Assembly: GCA_004524425.1 (NCBI GenBank) | Contig: SDNN01000139.1 | Location: 1-7,688 of the forward strand | Reading direction: 5' to 3' | Origin: Promethearchaeota archaeon | GTDB lineage: Archaea > Asgardarchaeota > Lokiarchaeia > Sigynarchaeales > SOKP01 | DNA: 7,688 bases | Part shown: piece after piece, positions 1-5,573 of the stretch | How positions within the stretch are numbered: position 1 is the first letter of the stretch | Layout: the number at the start of each line of letters is the position of its first letter | Program-made: the position numbers and the translations under genes | Notes under the pieces: generated by a model | The model's input: the letters and a program-made list of their open reading frames with translations, nothing else | What the model was told of the DNA's origin: nothing | Database searches by the model: none

Positions 1-121
1 TACCAATTTCATAAAAACATCGACGGCATAAATTAAGGCCGTAGCGTCTAATGATACCTCTATGGGTATGGCAACGCCGACATTCCCTTGAACCTTTACC
101 CCTGCCTTTAGCTTGTGGCAA
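1..121 (-). CDS. rps14: 30S ribosomal protein S14 (uS14), 5' part only
   Basis: Small-subunit ribosomal protein of the 30S head. This is the archaeal zinc-binding type. About 40 residues are visible before the gene leaves the window at base 1, so the last 10-15 residues are missing. The reading begins [13 protein letters not shown], then has CRRC at residues 14-17, and later CRRC in the LNLCRRCF segment, which together form the four-cysteine zinc site. It also has the family motif [12 protein letters not shown]. The start is TTG at 121-119: there is no in-frame ATG, and a strong Shine-Dalgarno GGAGG lies about 8 bases upstream (around 129-133), just after the L5 stop. It follows L5 directly, as in other archaeal clusters, and is presumably in the same transcript. 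Identity is secure; only the far end is unseen. Confidence 0.93.
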   Translation of the reverse strand, partial: MPQAKGRGKGSRECRRCHTHRGIIRRYGLNLCRRCFYEIG

Positions 122-138
122 TACTATATCCTCCTTTA

Positions 139-729
139 TTAAATATAATCTAATTCTAATCTATCTACTATTTCAACATCAAAATTTTTTTCTAAGAAGT
201 ATTGGGCTTCAGCTCTACTAACATAATGATTTTTTGACACTTTAGAACGCCCTTTTCTTCTATACTTTACTCTCATTCCAGGTTTTACAATTCTTCCGAC
301 CACGTCTAAACCCCAAATTCCTAAAAGATTATCATATTCTATGCCTGGAATACTTATGTGTTCGGTGATTCCAAAACCAAAATTACCGTAATTATCAAAA
401 GATTTCCTCAAGATCTTATTGTTCTGAACTATTAAAAGGCGTTTAAGTAGTTTCTCAGCCTCTTTCCTCCTTACCGTTACTTTACACCCGATTGGTCGTC
501 CTTTTCTCAAGTTAAATTCCTTTACATTTTTTTTGGAAATGGTCTTCAAGGGAGTACGTCCGCTAATGGTTTCTAATACAGTTGCAGCCCGTTCTAACTC
601 TTCTCCTCCTGCGCCAACACCAATATTTAATACTATTTTTTCTAAAAAGGGGCGTTTCATGGGGTTTTCCCATACTTTATCAAATTCATTAACTGCTCCT
701 TTTTTTGACTTTTTAGCTTTGGATGCCAT
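139..729 (-). CDS. rpl5: 50S ribosomal protein L5 (uL5)
   Basis: Large-subunit protein that binds 5S rRNA in the central protuberance and contacts P-site tRNA. The product is 196 residues when started at ATG 729. Family segments run in order: NPM(K)RP near the N-terminus, the KIVLNIGVG strand, [20 protein letters not shown], the [11 protein letters not shown] stretch, then [14 protein letters not shown] and [12 protein letters not shown]. The reading frame extends upstream to a GTG at 741, but that GTG lies inside the Shine-Dalgarno GGTGG, which sits 8 bases before ATG 729, so the ATG is preferred. The N-terminus has a short lysine/serine-rich extension ([10 protein letters not shown]). It lies 25 bases after S4e and 17 before S14, matching standard archaeal order. 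I see nothing broken. Confidence 0.96.
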   Translation of the reverse strand: MASKAKKSKKGAVNEFDKVWENPMKRPFLEKIVLNIGVGAGGEELERAATVLETISGRTPLKTISKKNVKEFNLRKGRPIGCKVTVRRKEAEKLLKRLLIVQNNKILRKSFDNYGNFGFGITEHISIPGIEYDNLLGIWGLDVVGRIVKPGMRVKYRRKGRSKVSKNHYVSRAEAQYFLEKNFDVEIVDRLELDYI

Positions 730-754
730 AATACTTTCCACCTTTAAATTTCAT

Positions 755-1513
755 TCAACTATTATTTAATTTTGGTAAATTTATTTCTGATTGATCCTCT
801 CCAATTATGAAGGTGTAATCATATAATGTTTCTGTATGCTCTCCATCATCTTCAATAGAAACGGTACTTGCATTTGGACCGAATAATTTCTTAATGGAAA
901 TTATTTTACCTACCTGTCCGATATTCTTTCCACTCATGATAAGAGCTAATTGTCCTTCTTTGAATTCAAGTTTTTTAAGAATATCTTGTTCGGGGATGCT
1001 GATTTTCAGTACATCCATGCGATTATAATTATCTTCTTTTGGATTTTTAGGATCTTTTACTTGAATTAATATATTCCTTCCATCATGGAGATTTAATTGA
1101 ACATGTCCATCTTTAACGGTTTTTTTTTGATTAATTCTACATAATTTAAAATTACTTTTATCTTCAGAAATTTCATGTAAAATTAACCCATAATGAGAAT
1201 CGGGAAGAATCCTATAATATTTTTTCATTTTTTCGATACTAAGAACGTCCATTAAACCCAAAGGGAATGATTTATCCCTTATTATCCTCCCGTCAACTTT
1301 AAAATATCCCCTACCAATGAGTTTCTTAGCCTCTCTATGATCATCAGCAACTTTAAGCAAGTCGCGAACAACATGCAATAAAGTGAGGCAAAATCTAGAA
1401 GGATGAGGTCCCGATGAAGGTTTGACAAGGAACGTTCCATGCTTTCTTTTGATTTGTAAATACTTAGGTGTATTCAATCTTTTAACTCTCTTCTGTCCAC
1501 CATGCCTAGTCAT
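755..1513 (-). CDS. rps4e: 30S ribosomal protein S4e (eS4)
   Basis: Small-subunit ribosomal protein found in archaea and eukaryotes but not bacteria, which makes it a good marker of the domain of life here. It has 252 residues, a little longer than many archaeal versions. The N-terminal basic region (RHGGQKRVKRLN) is followed by an S4-type RNA-binding region around residues 45-105, including HREAKKLIGRGYFKVDGR. A central S4e domain follows, then a KOW-like stretch near residues 180-206 (EGQLALIMSGKNIGQVGKI), and a polar, variable C-terminus. The ATG at 1513 comes immediately after the L24 stop codon. A strong Shine-Dalgarno GGAGGAG, lying inside the end of the L24 gene, is about 6 bases upstream. 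That arrangement implies translational coupling to L24. Confidence 0.96.
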   Translation of the reverse strand: MTRHGGQKRVKRLNTPKYLQIKRKHGTFLVKPSSGPHPSRFCLTLLHVVRDLLKVADDHREAKKLIGRGYFKVDGRIIRDKSFPLGLMDVLSIEKMKKYYRILPDSHYGLILHEISEDKSNFKLCRINQKKTVKDGHVQLNLHDGRNILIQVKDPKNPKEDNYNRMDVLKISIPEQDILKKLEFKEGQLALIMSGKNIGQVGKIISIKKLFGPNASTVSIEDDGEHTETLYDYTFIIGEDQSEINLPKLNNS

Positions 1514-1960
1514 TTATTTCTCCTCCTTATCTAATTTTTGTTTTGTCTTTTTGGGAGCCATGTAATCCTCTTCCCAAAATGCGGCTTGACGTTCAATAAT
1601 GCTGGCACGCCACCCGTCCATGCGTTTTCCTTCGCTTCTAAATTTAGTAATTACTAAATTAGATACATGGATTGACGGATGGAATTGGGTGCCATCCGTT
1701 TTTTCAAAGACCGCCTCTTTTACTTTTACACGTAAATCCTTGGTTATTTCGAGTACTTCTCCCTCGAAATCTCTATACTCTCCTTTGGTAATTTTTACAG
1801 AATCTCCCACCCTAAGGGGTACTCTTCTCACACCATATTCATCTCTTAGGAAATCTGCCAATCGACAATTTAACAATTTAGATCTCTGATGATTTTTATG
1901 ATTAAAAAGAGCTTTTCTTTGCTTACTTGGTTTTTTTGACTTAATTCTCATTTTTTTCAC
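1514..1960 (-). CDS. rpl24: 50S ribosomal protein L24 (uL24)
   Basis: Large-subunit assembly-initiator protein that binds 23S rRNA near the exit tunnel. The product is 148 residues in the longest form. The basic N-terminus has the archaeal/eukaryotic pattern KSKKPSKQRKALF. The KOW motif is at about residues 50-76 (LRVGDSVKITKGEYRDFEGEV), and GTQFHPSIHVSNLVITK is the conserved second half. The C-terminal 30 residues after the core are mixed-charge and lysine-rich. Two starts are possible: GTG at 1960, giving MKKMRIKS, or ATG at 1951, giving MRIKSKKP, which looks more like archaeal relatives. Neither has a clear Shine-Dalgarno, so the start is unresolved by three codons. It lies 14 bases after L14 and directly abuts S4e. 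Confidence 0.94.
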   Translation of the reverse strand: MKKMRIKSKKPSKQRKALFNHKNHQRSKLLNCRLADFLRDEYGVRRVPLRVGDSVKITKGEYRDFEGEVLEITKDLRVKVKEAVFEKTDGTQFHPSIHVSNLVITKFRSEGKRMDGWRASIIERQAAFWEEDYMAPKKTKQKLDKEEK

Positions 1961-1974
1961 ATTTCAGTTGATTA

Positions 1975-2400
1975 TTATATTATTAATGATGATATGGACG
2001 CGAGCCTTGGAAACATTTCAGCAGCCTCTCTTGCGATAGGGCCCCTAATCTCCGTACCCTTAGGATCGCCTTCCTTAGTTATTATTACTCCCGCATTATC
2101 TTCAAAACATAGTCTCGTGCCATCAATTCTCCTATAAATCATTCTTTGACGCACGATGACACATTTTAAAATATTTCCCCTCAGTTCAGGTCTGCCTTTC
2201 TTGATCGTGACAGTACATACGTCACCGACAGTTGCTTTAGGCAATCTTCTTAACCGGGTTTTGCCATGTTCAACATTTATGATTTCTGCTATTTTAGCTC
2301 CAGAATTATCTGCAATGAGGATTCTTGAACCGTTATTTAATCCGGCACTGGTTCTTGGTTTAGCAACTTTTTTTCTACCAGATTTTCTTCTCGTACCCAT
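1975..2400 (-). CDS. rpl14: 50S ribosomal protein L14 (uL14)
   Basis: Large-subunit protein at the subunit interface, next to the site where factors dock. It has 141 residues, slightly long for the archaeal family because of a basic N-terminal extension (MGTRRKSGRKKVAKPR). The core begins at about residue 20. Family segments include SRILIADNSGAK, the basic segment around TRLRRLPKATVGDVCTVTIKKG, the VIVRQR strand, FEDNAGVIITKEGDPKGTEIRGPIARE, and a terminal FPRLASI stretch. The ATG at 2400 shares its first base with the S17 stop (TAATG overlap). A GGTGGTG Shine-Dalgarno-like stretch lies just upstream within S17, so the two genes look translationally coupled. Confidence 0.97.
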   Translation of the reverse strand: MGTRRKSGRKKVAKPRTSAGLNNGSRILIADNSGAKIAEIINVEHGKTRLRRLPKATVGDVCTVTIKKGRPELRGNILKCVIVRQRMIYRRIDGTRLCFEDNAGVIITKEGDPKGTEIRGPIAREAAEMFPRLASISSLII

Positions 2401-2753
2401 TAGGCCACACCACCCGCAATTTTTTCTAATACTATGAACGCCTTAGTCTTGGAAATTTTTCTGCTTTCTCCAACCCTCACTAAATCTCCAATATTAATTT
2501 CTGTTCTTAAACATTCGGGTAAATGACAGGCTAAGCGCGCATTGCGCCGTTCATATCTTTGATATTTTTTCACGAATTGAACATAATCTTGTCTAATAAT
2601 GACAGTTTTTCTTGATTTCTTAGAGACAACCACACCTTTGGTAATTTTACCTCTAATTCTCGTCGTCCCATGAAAAGGACATGAATCATCATTACATTCA
2701 TTCTTTGGAGGATTAACTCCCGGTACTCCTATATTTCTACTCATCTCATCCAT
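2400..2753 (-). CDS. rps17: 30S ribosomal protein S17 (uS17)
   Basis: Primary 16S rRNA-binding protein of the small subunit, with an OB fold. It is 117 residues and of the archaeal/eukaryotic type, which has an N-terminal extension compared with bacterial S17. NECNDDSCPFHGTTRIRG covers the conserved CPFHG entry to the OB fold. VVVSKKSRKTVIIRQDY and KKYQRYERRNARLACHLPEC closely follow the eukaryotic S11 pattern, and INIGDLVRVGESRKISKTKAFIV is the signature C-terminal strand set. The ATG at 2753 overlaps the end of the RNase P gene by 13 bases. A second ATG at 2744 (MSRNIGVPG) is possible and would cut the overlap to 4 bases. The gene ends in a one-base overlap with L14. Confidence 0.96.
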   Translation of the reverse strand: MDEMSRNIGVPGVNPPKNECNDDSCPFHGTTRIRGKITKGVVVSKKSRKTVIIRQDYVQFVKKYQRYERRNARLACHLPECLRTEINIGDLVRVGESRKISKTKAFIVLEKIAGGVA

Positions 2754-3055
2754 CTCTTTCTACTCAAATTTCTTAATCTATTTTCCGGACGTCCTACAAT
2801 TTTAGTTCCTTCTACTTCTAATAAATATTCATGATCAGTATTATTTTCTTGAAAAATTTTGAAGCGAAATACGTGATCCTTTTTAATATACTTTTTGACT
2901 AAATTTTCCTTTTGAACAATTAACATGTTTTTGGTGTCATCAATAATGGTACCAATATCTTTAAATTGCTTATTTTTAGAATTTGATTTTGTTTTAGCTT
3001 GAGCCCTAATTCCAATCAAATCGTGATGTATTAAATGTTTTGGATTTACTTTCAT
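2741..3055 (-). CDS. rnp1: RNase P protein component 1 (Rpp29/Pop4 family)
   Basis: Protein subunit of archaeal ribonuclease P, which removes the 5' leader of precursor tRNAs. In archaea Rpp29 partners Rpp21 and helps the catalytic RNA recognise substrate. It has 104 residues. The Sm-like barrel core is recognisable from HDLIGIRAQ at the start, a strand set around GTIIDDTKNMLIVQ, the FRFKIF strand, and the diagnostic end LEVEGTKIVGRPENRLRNL. The ATG at 3055 overlaps the L29 stop in an ATGA arrangement, so translation is probably coupled. This gene in this slot is a normal archaeal feature. The eIF1/SUI1 gene that often precedes it is not present. Its placement next to an apparent BHB intron is coincidental as far as the sequence shows. 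Confidence 0.92.
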   Translation of the reverse strand: MKVNPKHLIHHDLIGIRAQAKTKSNSKNKQFKDIGTIIDDTKNMLIVQKENLVKKYIKKDHVFRFKIFQENNTDHEYLLEVEGTKIVGRPENRLRNLSRKRWMR

Positions 3056-3333
3056 TCTTCTTCATCCCAATACTCTTCTTCTTCCACTTCTTCCCATTCT
3101 TCCTCTTCTTCTATCCATGGTCCAGTTGAGATTTCCAATTTCTCTTCGTTATTGATGGTAAGAATTCGGGCGATTTGTTTTCTTAACATTTTTGCCTTTG
3201 CTGGATTGTCCGATATTCCACCTCCAGTCTGTGAAGAGTAAAGCATCATCAATTCTTCTCGTAAATCCAGCAGAGCTCTGTCTCTTTCTCTCTTGGCCAT
3301 ATTCCGAATTTGATTCGCATTAAGAATTTTCAT
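3052..3333 (-). CDS. rpl29: 50S ribosomal protein L29 (uL29) with acidic C-terminal tail
   Basis: Small helical-hairpin protein at the polypeptide exit tunnel, where in other organisms it helps form the docking site for targeting factors. It has 93 residues, against roughly 65-75 for most archaeal L29. The core (residues 1-67) is typical: ILNANQIRNMAKRERDRALLDL, LREELMMLY, a GGGISDNPAKAKMLRKQIARILT segment. The extra residues from about 70 onward form a tail consisting almost only of Glu, Asp and Trp/Tyr (for example WIEEEEEWEEVEEEEYW). A long purine-rich strand encodes this tail. It starts at ATG 3333, 23 bases after S3, and its stop overlaps the rnp1 start. Confidence 0.94.
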   Translation of the reverse strand: MKILNANQIRNMAKRERDRALLDLREELMMLYSSQTGGGISDNPAKAKMLRKQIARILTINNEEKLEISTGPWIEEEEEWEEVEEEEYWDEEE

Positions 3334-3356
3334 CTTGATTCACATATTTTTTGATA

Positions 3357-3904
3357 TTATTTTTTTTCACTCGATTCTAAAGAAATTTCCTTTACTTCAT
3401 CTTCATCTACTTCGTCTATGATTTCCTCGATCTCTTCATCGATTTCAGTTTCTATTTCTTCTTCTTCGATTTCCACAACTTCTTTCTTAGCCTTAGCTTC
3501 TTTGGCTTGTTGTTTTGTTTGAACCTTTTCCAAAGCCTCCTCATCAATACTTATTCCATCGCCAGTTTTATAACCTGCCCGCATGATTTTTACTAAAACC
3601 CCGAGCACTCCGCTTTTTTGTATGCATTGAGCAACACCTTTATCAACTGCTTCTTGCGCGGGTTGACCACTTTTTTTCATGGTTCCTGCTCGAAAGATCT
3701 GTGTTCTGGCTCTTTGTGAGGTTACTTTACCGCTGACTCTAATTTCAGCTCCTAAGGCCTTTCCAGTATCCATTATTTTGCGGAGAATATAATATCCCGC
3801 TCTCCTGTAATGTCTACCTCGATCTAAACTGTAAGCAAGCCTTTCAGCCATTATTTGAGCATTAAGGTCTGGTTCCTCGACTTCTTCTACTTCTATTTGG
3901 GGCA
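3357..3904 (-). CDS. rps3: 30S ribosomal protein S3 (uS3), exon 2: C-terminal domain and acidic tail
   Basis: C-terminal part of uS3, predicted to join exon 1 after removal of a 30-nt intron. S3 forms part of the mRNA entry tunnel. The frame opens with PQIEVEEVEEPDLNAQIMAERLA, which in archaeal relatives continues directly from FGLE-[N/D]. The C-terminal S3 domain follows (GRHYRRAGYYILRKIM, LGAEIRVSGKVTSQRARTQ, VGVLVKIM-like end). The last 45 or so residues are a Glu/Asp-rich tail. In the unspliced frame the only nearby start is TTG at 3905, which lacks a Shine-Dalgarno and lies inside the structured element; I therefore reject an independent start. Spliced, this exon is 182 codons including the junction codon ATG, whose A comes from exon 1. 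The full protein is 268 residues. Confidence 0.9.
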
Positions 3905-3934
3905 ATAGGATCTGAGCTAGTAGCTAGCCCAGAA
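3905..3934 (-). other. Predicted 30-nt bulge-helix-bulge (BHB) intron inside the S3 gene
   Basis: On the minus strand the region 3948-3895 folds into an hBHBh' structure. The outer helix is ATTTGGGC (3948-3941) with GCCCCAAAT (3903-3895), leaving one C unpaired. The central helix is TGGA (3940-3937) with TCCT (3910-3907): three Watson-Crick pairs and one U.U. The 5' bulge is AAT (3936-3934) and the 3' bulge is ATT (3906-3904). The inner helix is TCTGGGCTAG (3933-3924) with CTAGCTCAGA (3920-3911), ten pairs with one G.U, closed by the loop CTA. Cutting between the second and third base of each bulge, as archaeal tRNA endonuclease does, excises 3934-3905. The joined codons are GAA ATG CCC (Glu-Met-Pro): the frame is kept and the TAG is removed. 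The structure is seen in the sequence; splicing itself is inferred. Confidence 0.82.
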
Positions 3935-4193
3935 TTTCCAGCCCAAATTTCTCTTCGAGGACATCGGTTATCTCTTGGATTCTTTTCCCGCCCTTACCTA
4001 TCACAAGCCCGGGTCGGCTTGTTTTAAGCGTTATTCTTACTCCAAGAGGGGTTTTTTGTAGGTCTATACCCGCAAAACCCGCCCGAACCAGTTCAGATCT
4101 CAGATACTCATTAATCTGCATCAGTTTGATGCCCTGCTCTATTTCACCTTGAGCAACTTCCATTTGCTTAATGAAGTGTTTAGAGAGGGGCAT
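3935..4193 (-). CDS. rps3: 30S ribosomal protein S3 (uS3), exon 1: N-terminal KH domain
   Basis: N-terminal part of uS3. Residues 1-86 carry the type 2 KH RNA-binding domain with its GKGG loop at residues 66-69 (PGLVIGKGGKRIQEI). Before it is the archaeal segment INEYLRSELVRAGFAGIDLQKTPLGVRI. The ATG at 4193 is chosen because GGTGA lies 5 bases upstream. An in-frame ATG at 4205 would add four residues (MVIL), but has no such site. Unspliced, the frame meets TAG at 3926-3924 after FGLEILG, giving an 89-residue KH-only fragment. The stop falls inside the predicted BHB intron, so exon 1 ends after the A at 3935. The next gene upstream, L22, ends 75 bases before this ATG, the longest gap inside the cluster. 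Confidence 0.9.
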
Positions 4194-4268
4194 CAATATC
4201 ACCATTCATTTTGATTTTATTATCTCTTTTCAATTTAATTTTATTTTAATTCGAAGCTCATTTATTAT

Positions 4269-4748
4269 TTATCCAGGAAATTCATATACTGCAATTTCTA
4301 CATGCGAAAGATGTTTATATCTTGGTGTGGACCTTCCGTGAGCGCGTTGAATGAAACGTTTTATTATTCTTCCCCTATTGGCAGCGGCATGAATAATTCT
4401 ACATAAATCAGTATCTAATCCCTTATATTCAGCATTTGATTCCACGGCAGTCAATATTTCATACACTCTTGCTGCAGCTTTTATGGGATACCTTCCCGCG
4501 TACCATTTAAACTCTTTCAGATCTTTTTTATGCGCTTGCTTTTTTTTATAGCGTCTAAATGGTACCGAACGTTCCAATTTTATTACTTTTTCTAAATAGT
4601 ATTTAGCTTGCTCTATTTTCATTCCTTTGATCGTTGCACATATTTCTCTTGCGTGTTTTGGTTTAATTCTCAAATCTCGACCAGAAGCTTTGGCTAATCT
4701 TTCTCGATCGTATTTTTCTTCTACAAATGAATAATTCCAGGTCGGCAT
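4269..4748 (-). CDS. rpl22: 50S ribosomal protein L22 (uL22)
   Basis: Large-subunit protein that lines the nascent-chain exit tunnel with a long beta-hairpin. It has 159 residues from ATG 4748 (MPTWNYSF), a start that matches archaeal relatives. A TTG three codons earlier (4757) is open but less likely. Segments in order: DLRIKPKHAREICATIKGM, the helix AKYYLEKVI, the LERSVPFRRYKKKQAHKK stretch, YPIKAAARVYEIL, and the tunnel-hairpin end (GRIIKRFIQRAHGRSTPRYK) with HVEIAVYEF. No clear Shine-Dalgarno is visible before the start. It follows S19 after 48 bases and precedes S3, as in standard archaeal order. I see no break or unusual insert. Confidence 0.96.
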   Translation of the reverse strand: MPTWNYSFVEEKYDRERLAKASGRDLRIKPKHAREICATIKGMKIEQAKYYLEKVIKLERSVPFRRYKKKQAHKKDLKEFKWYAGRYPIKAAARVYEILTAVESNAEYKGLDTDLCRIIHAAANRGRIIKRFIQRAHGRSTPRYKHLSHVEIAVYEFPG

Positions 4749-4796
4749 TTTTATCAATTTAAGATTTTATTTTGATTTTTTCACTCAATTTCAATT

Positions 4797-5345
4797 TTAC
4801 TTAAGGGGAACGTATTTGGAACTCCGTGTTGCTCCGATCCCAGGACTCCCGTGGGATACGGGCCTTCTTGTCATTGCAAATTCTCCCAGATAATGACCGA
4901 TCATTTCTGGCTTAATTTCTACGGTCTCAAATCTTAATCCATTATGGACGCCAATTTTCAAGCCTACCATTTCTGGAAATATGATCATGTCTCTTACGTG
5001 AGTACGAGTTAAAAGATCTTTTCCGCGCTTTTTTGCTCGATAGGCTCTTCTTAATCTTTCCAATAGTTTTTTTTGTCTTGGAGGTAGGCCGCGTTTTAGA
5101 GAGCGTCTTGCTCGTGCAGGTAGTAATTGTATGAATTGATCCATGTTCATTTTTTTCAATTCATCAAGCGTGAATCCGCGATAATGAAATCTTAGCCGGT
5201 CTAATTCTGCATCTTTGTCTAAATCCTCTTCTTCCTCAGCCGTATCTTCTTCTTCCTCAATTTCTTCTGGTTCTTCTTCATTATCTTCTATTTCTTCTTC
5301 TATTTCTTCTAATTCTTCTTCATTATCTTCTTCTTCGGGAGCCAT
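4797..5345 (-). CDS. rps19: 30S ribosomal protein S19 (uS19) with acidic N-terminal extension
   Basis: Small-subunit head protein that contacts A-site tRNA and the 50S bridge. The product is 182 residues. The archaeal core starts near residue 50 ([15 protein letters not shown]), continues through the basic stretch [25 protein letters not shown], and ends with the signature [33 protein letters not shown]. The first 48 residues are an extension made almost only of Glu and Asp. It includes a 14-residue tandem duplication ([14 protein letters not shown] followed by [14 protein letters not shown], residues 7-34). ATG 5345 is supported by GGTG five bases upstream. It is the first gene of the ribosomal run here; L2, which normally precedes it, is absent. 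Confidence 0.95.
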   Translation of the reverse strand: MAPEEEDNEEELEEIEEEIEDNEEEPEEIEEEEDTAEEEEDLDKDAELDRLRFHYRGFTLDELKKMNMDQFIQLLPARARRSLKRGLPPRQKKLLERLRRAYRAKKRGKDLLTRTHVRDMIIFPEMVGLKIGVHNGLRFETVEIKPEMIGHYLGEFAMTRRPVSHGSPGIGATRSSKYVPLK

Positions 5346-5350
5346 TATTA

Positions 5351-5354
5351 CACC
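5351..5354 (-). promoter_or_regulatory. Shine-Dalgarno site before S19
   Basis: GGTG lies five bases before ATG 5345 on the minus strand. It supports that start, and so supports the acidic extension being part of the translated S19. Confidence 0.6.
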
Positions 5355-5427
5355 AAATTACGTGATTCTTTCACTGGAAAATGTGATTTTTTCCTTAATA
5401 ATCTTCTTATATTAGTCAATAAGTTAT

Positions 5428-5439
5428 CTATTAAATTTT
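5428..5439 (-). promoter_or_regulatory. Possible archaeal promoter (BRE plus TATA-like) for the ribosomal cluster
   Basis: Minus-strand AAAA followed by TTTAATAG resembles a purine-rich BRE plus box A. Transcription would start near 5405, giving a leader of about 60 bases before S19. The spacer is so AT-rich that other TATA-like matches exist, for example around 5492-5485, so this is only the best-placed candidate. It lies downstream of the U-tract terminator, which is where a promoter would be expected. Confidence 0.3.
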
Positions 5440-5460
5440 AATTTTATTATAAGATAGTTG

Positions 5461-5486
5461 AAGAAAAGAAGAAAAAAGCAAAAAAT
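5461..5486 (-). terminator. U-tract terminator after the cupin gene
   Basis: On the minus strand this stretch holds two runs of six T (5485-5480 and 5477-5472), followed by a pyrimidine-only TTCTTTTCTT segment. Archaeal RNA polymerase terminates at such T-runs without needing a hairpin. It sits about 90 bases after the stop of the cupin gene and before S19, so it likely separates the two transcripts. Confidence 0.5.
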
Positions 5487-5573
5487 TTAAAAGGAGTCAC
5501 GTGAAATTTCGAGCAAGTCATGGATTTTGAATTTTTATCTCATAAATTGGAAATAATTTTCATTGAAAAATAA

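Noticed and set aside
139..741. L5 starting at GTG 741.
   Set aside because: That GTG is part of the GGTGG ribosome binding site for the ATG at 729.
3357..3905. C-terminal S3 as an independent gene starting at TTG 3905 (true gene fission).
   Set aside because: There is no Shine-Dalgarno before the TTG, the TTG lies in the structured element, both halves share a frame, and the BHB structure with an exact 30-nt excision explains the break better.
3924..3926. TAG read through as pyrrolysine or by suppression.
   Set aside because: Read-through would leave about 11 codons replacing one residue (ILG-X-LLAQILL) in a conserved segment, and nothing in the window suggests a pyrrolysine system. The intron model restores the family length.
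3911..3933. The 10-pair hairpin as an intrinsic terminator.
   Set aside because: No T-run follows it, and it sits inside a conserved gene whose reading continues in frame afterwards.
5244..5327. Repeats in the S19 start region as a CRISPR or mobile element.
   Set aside because: They are a low-complexity coding duplication in frame with S19, without spacers or palindromic repeats.
5215..5415. Plus-strand serine-rich open frame.
   Set aside because: It is the complement of the acidic codons of S19; GAA/GAG repeats read as serine codons on the other strand.
5498..5503. CACGTG palindrome in the spacer as an operator.
   Set aside because: It is a single six-base site with no second copy or clear position relative to a promoter, so there is not enough to call it.
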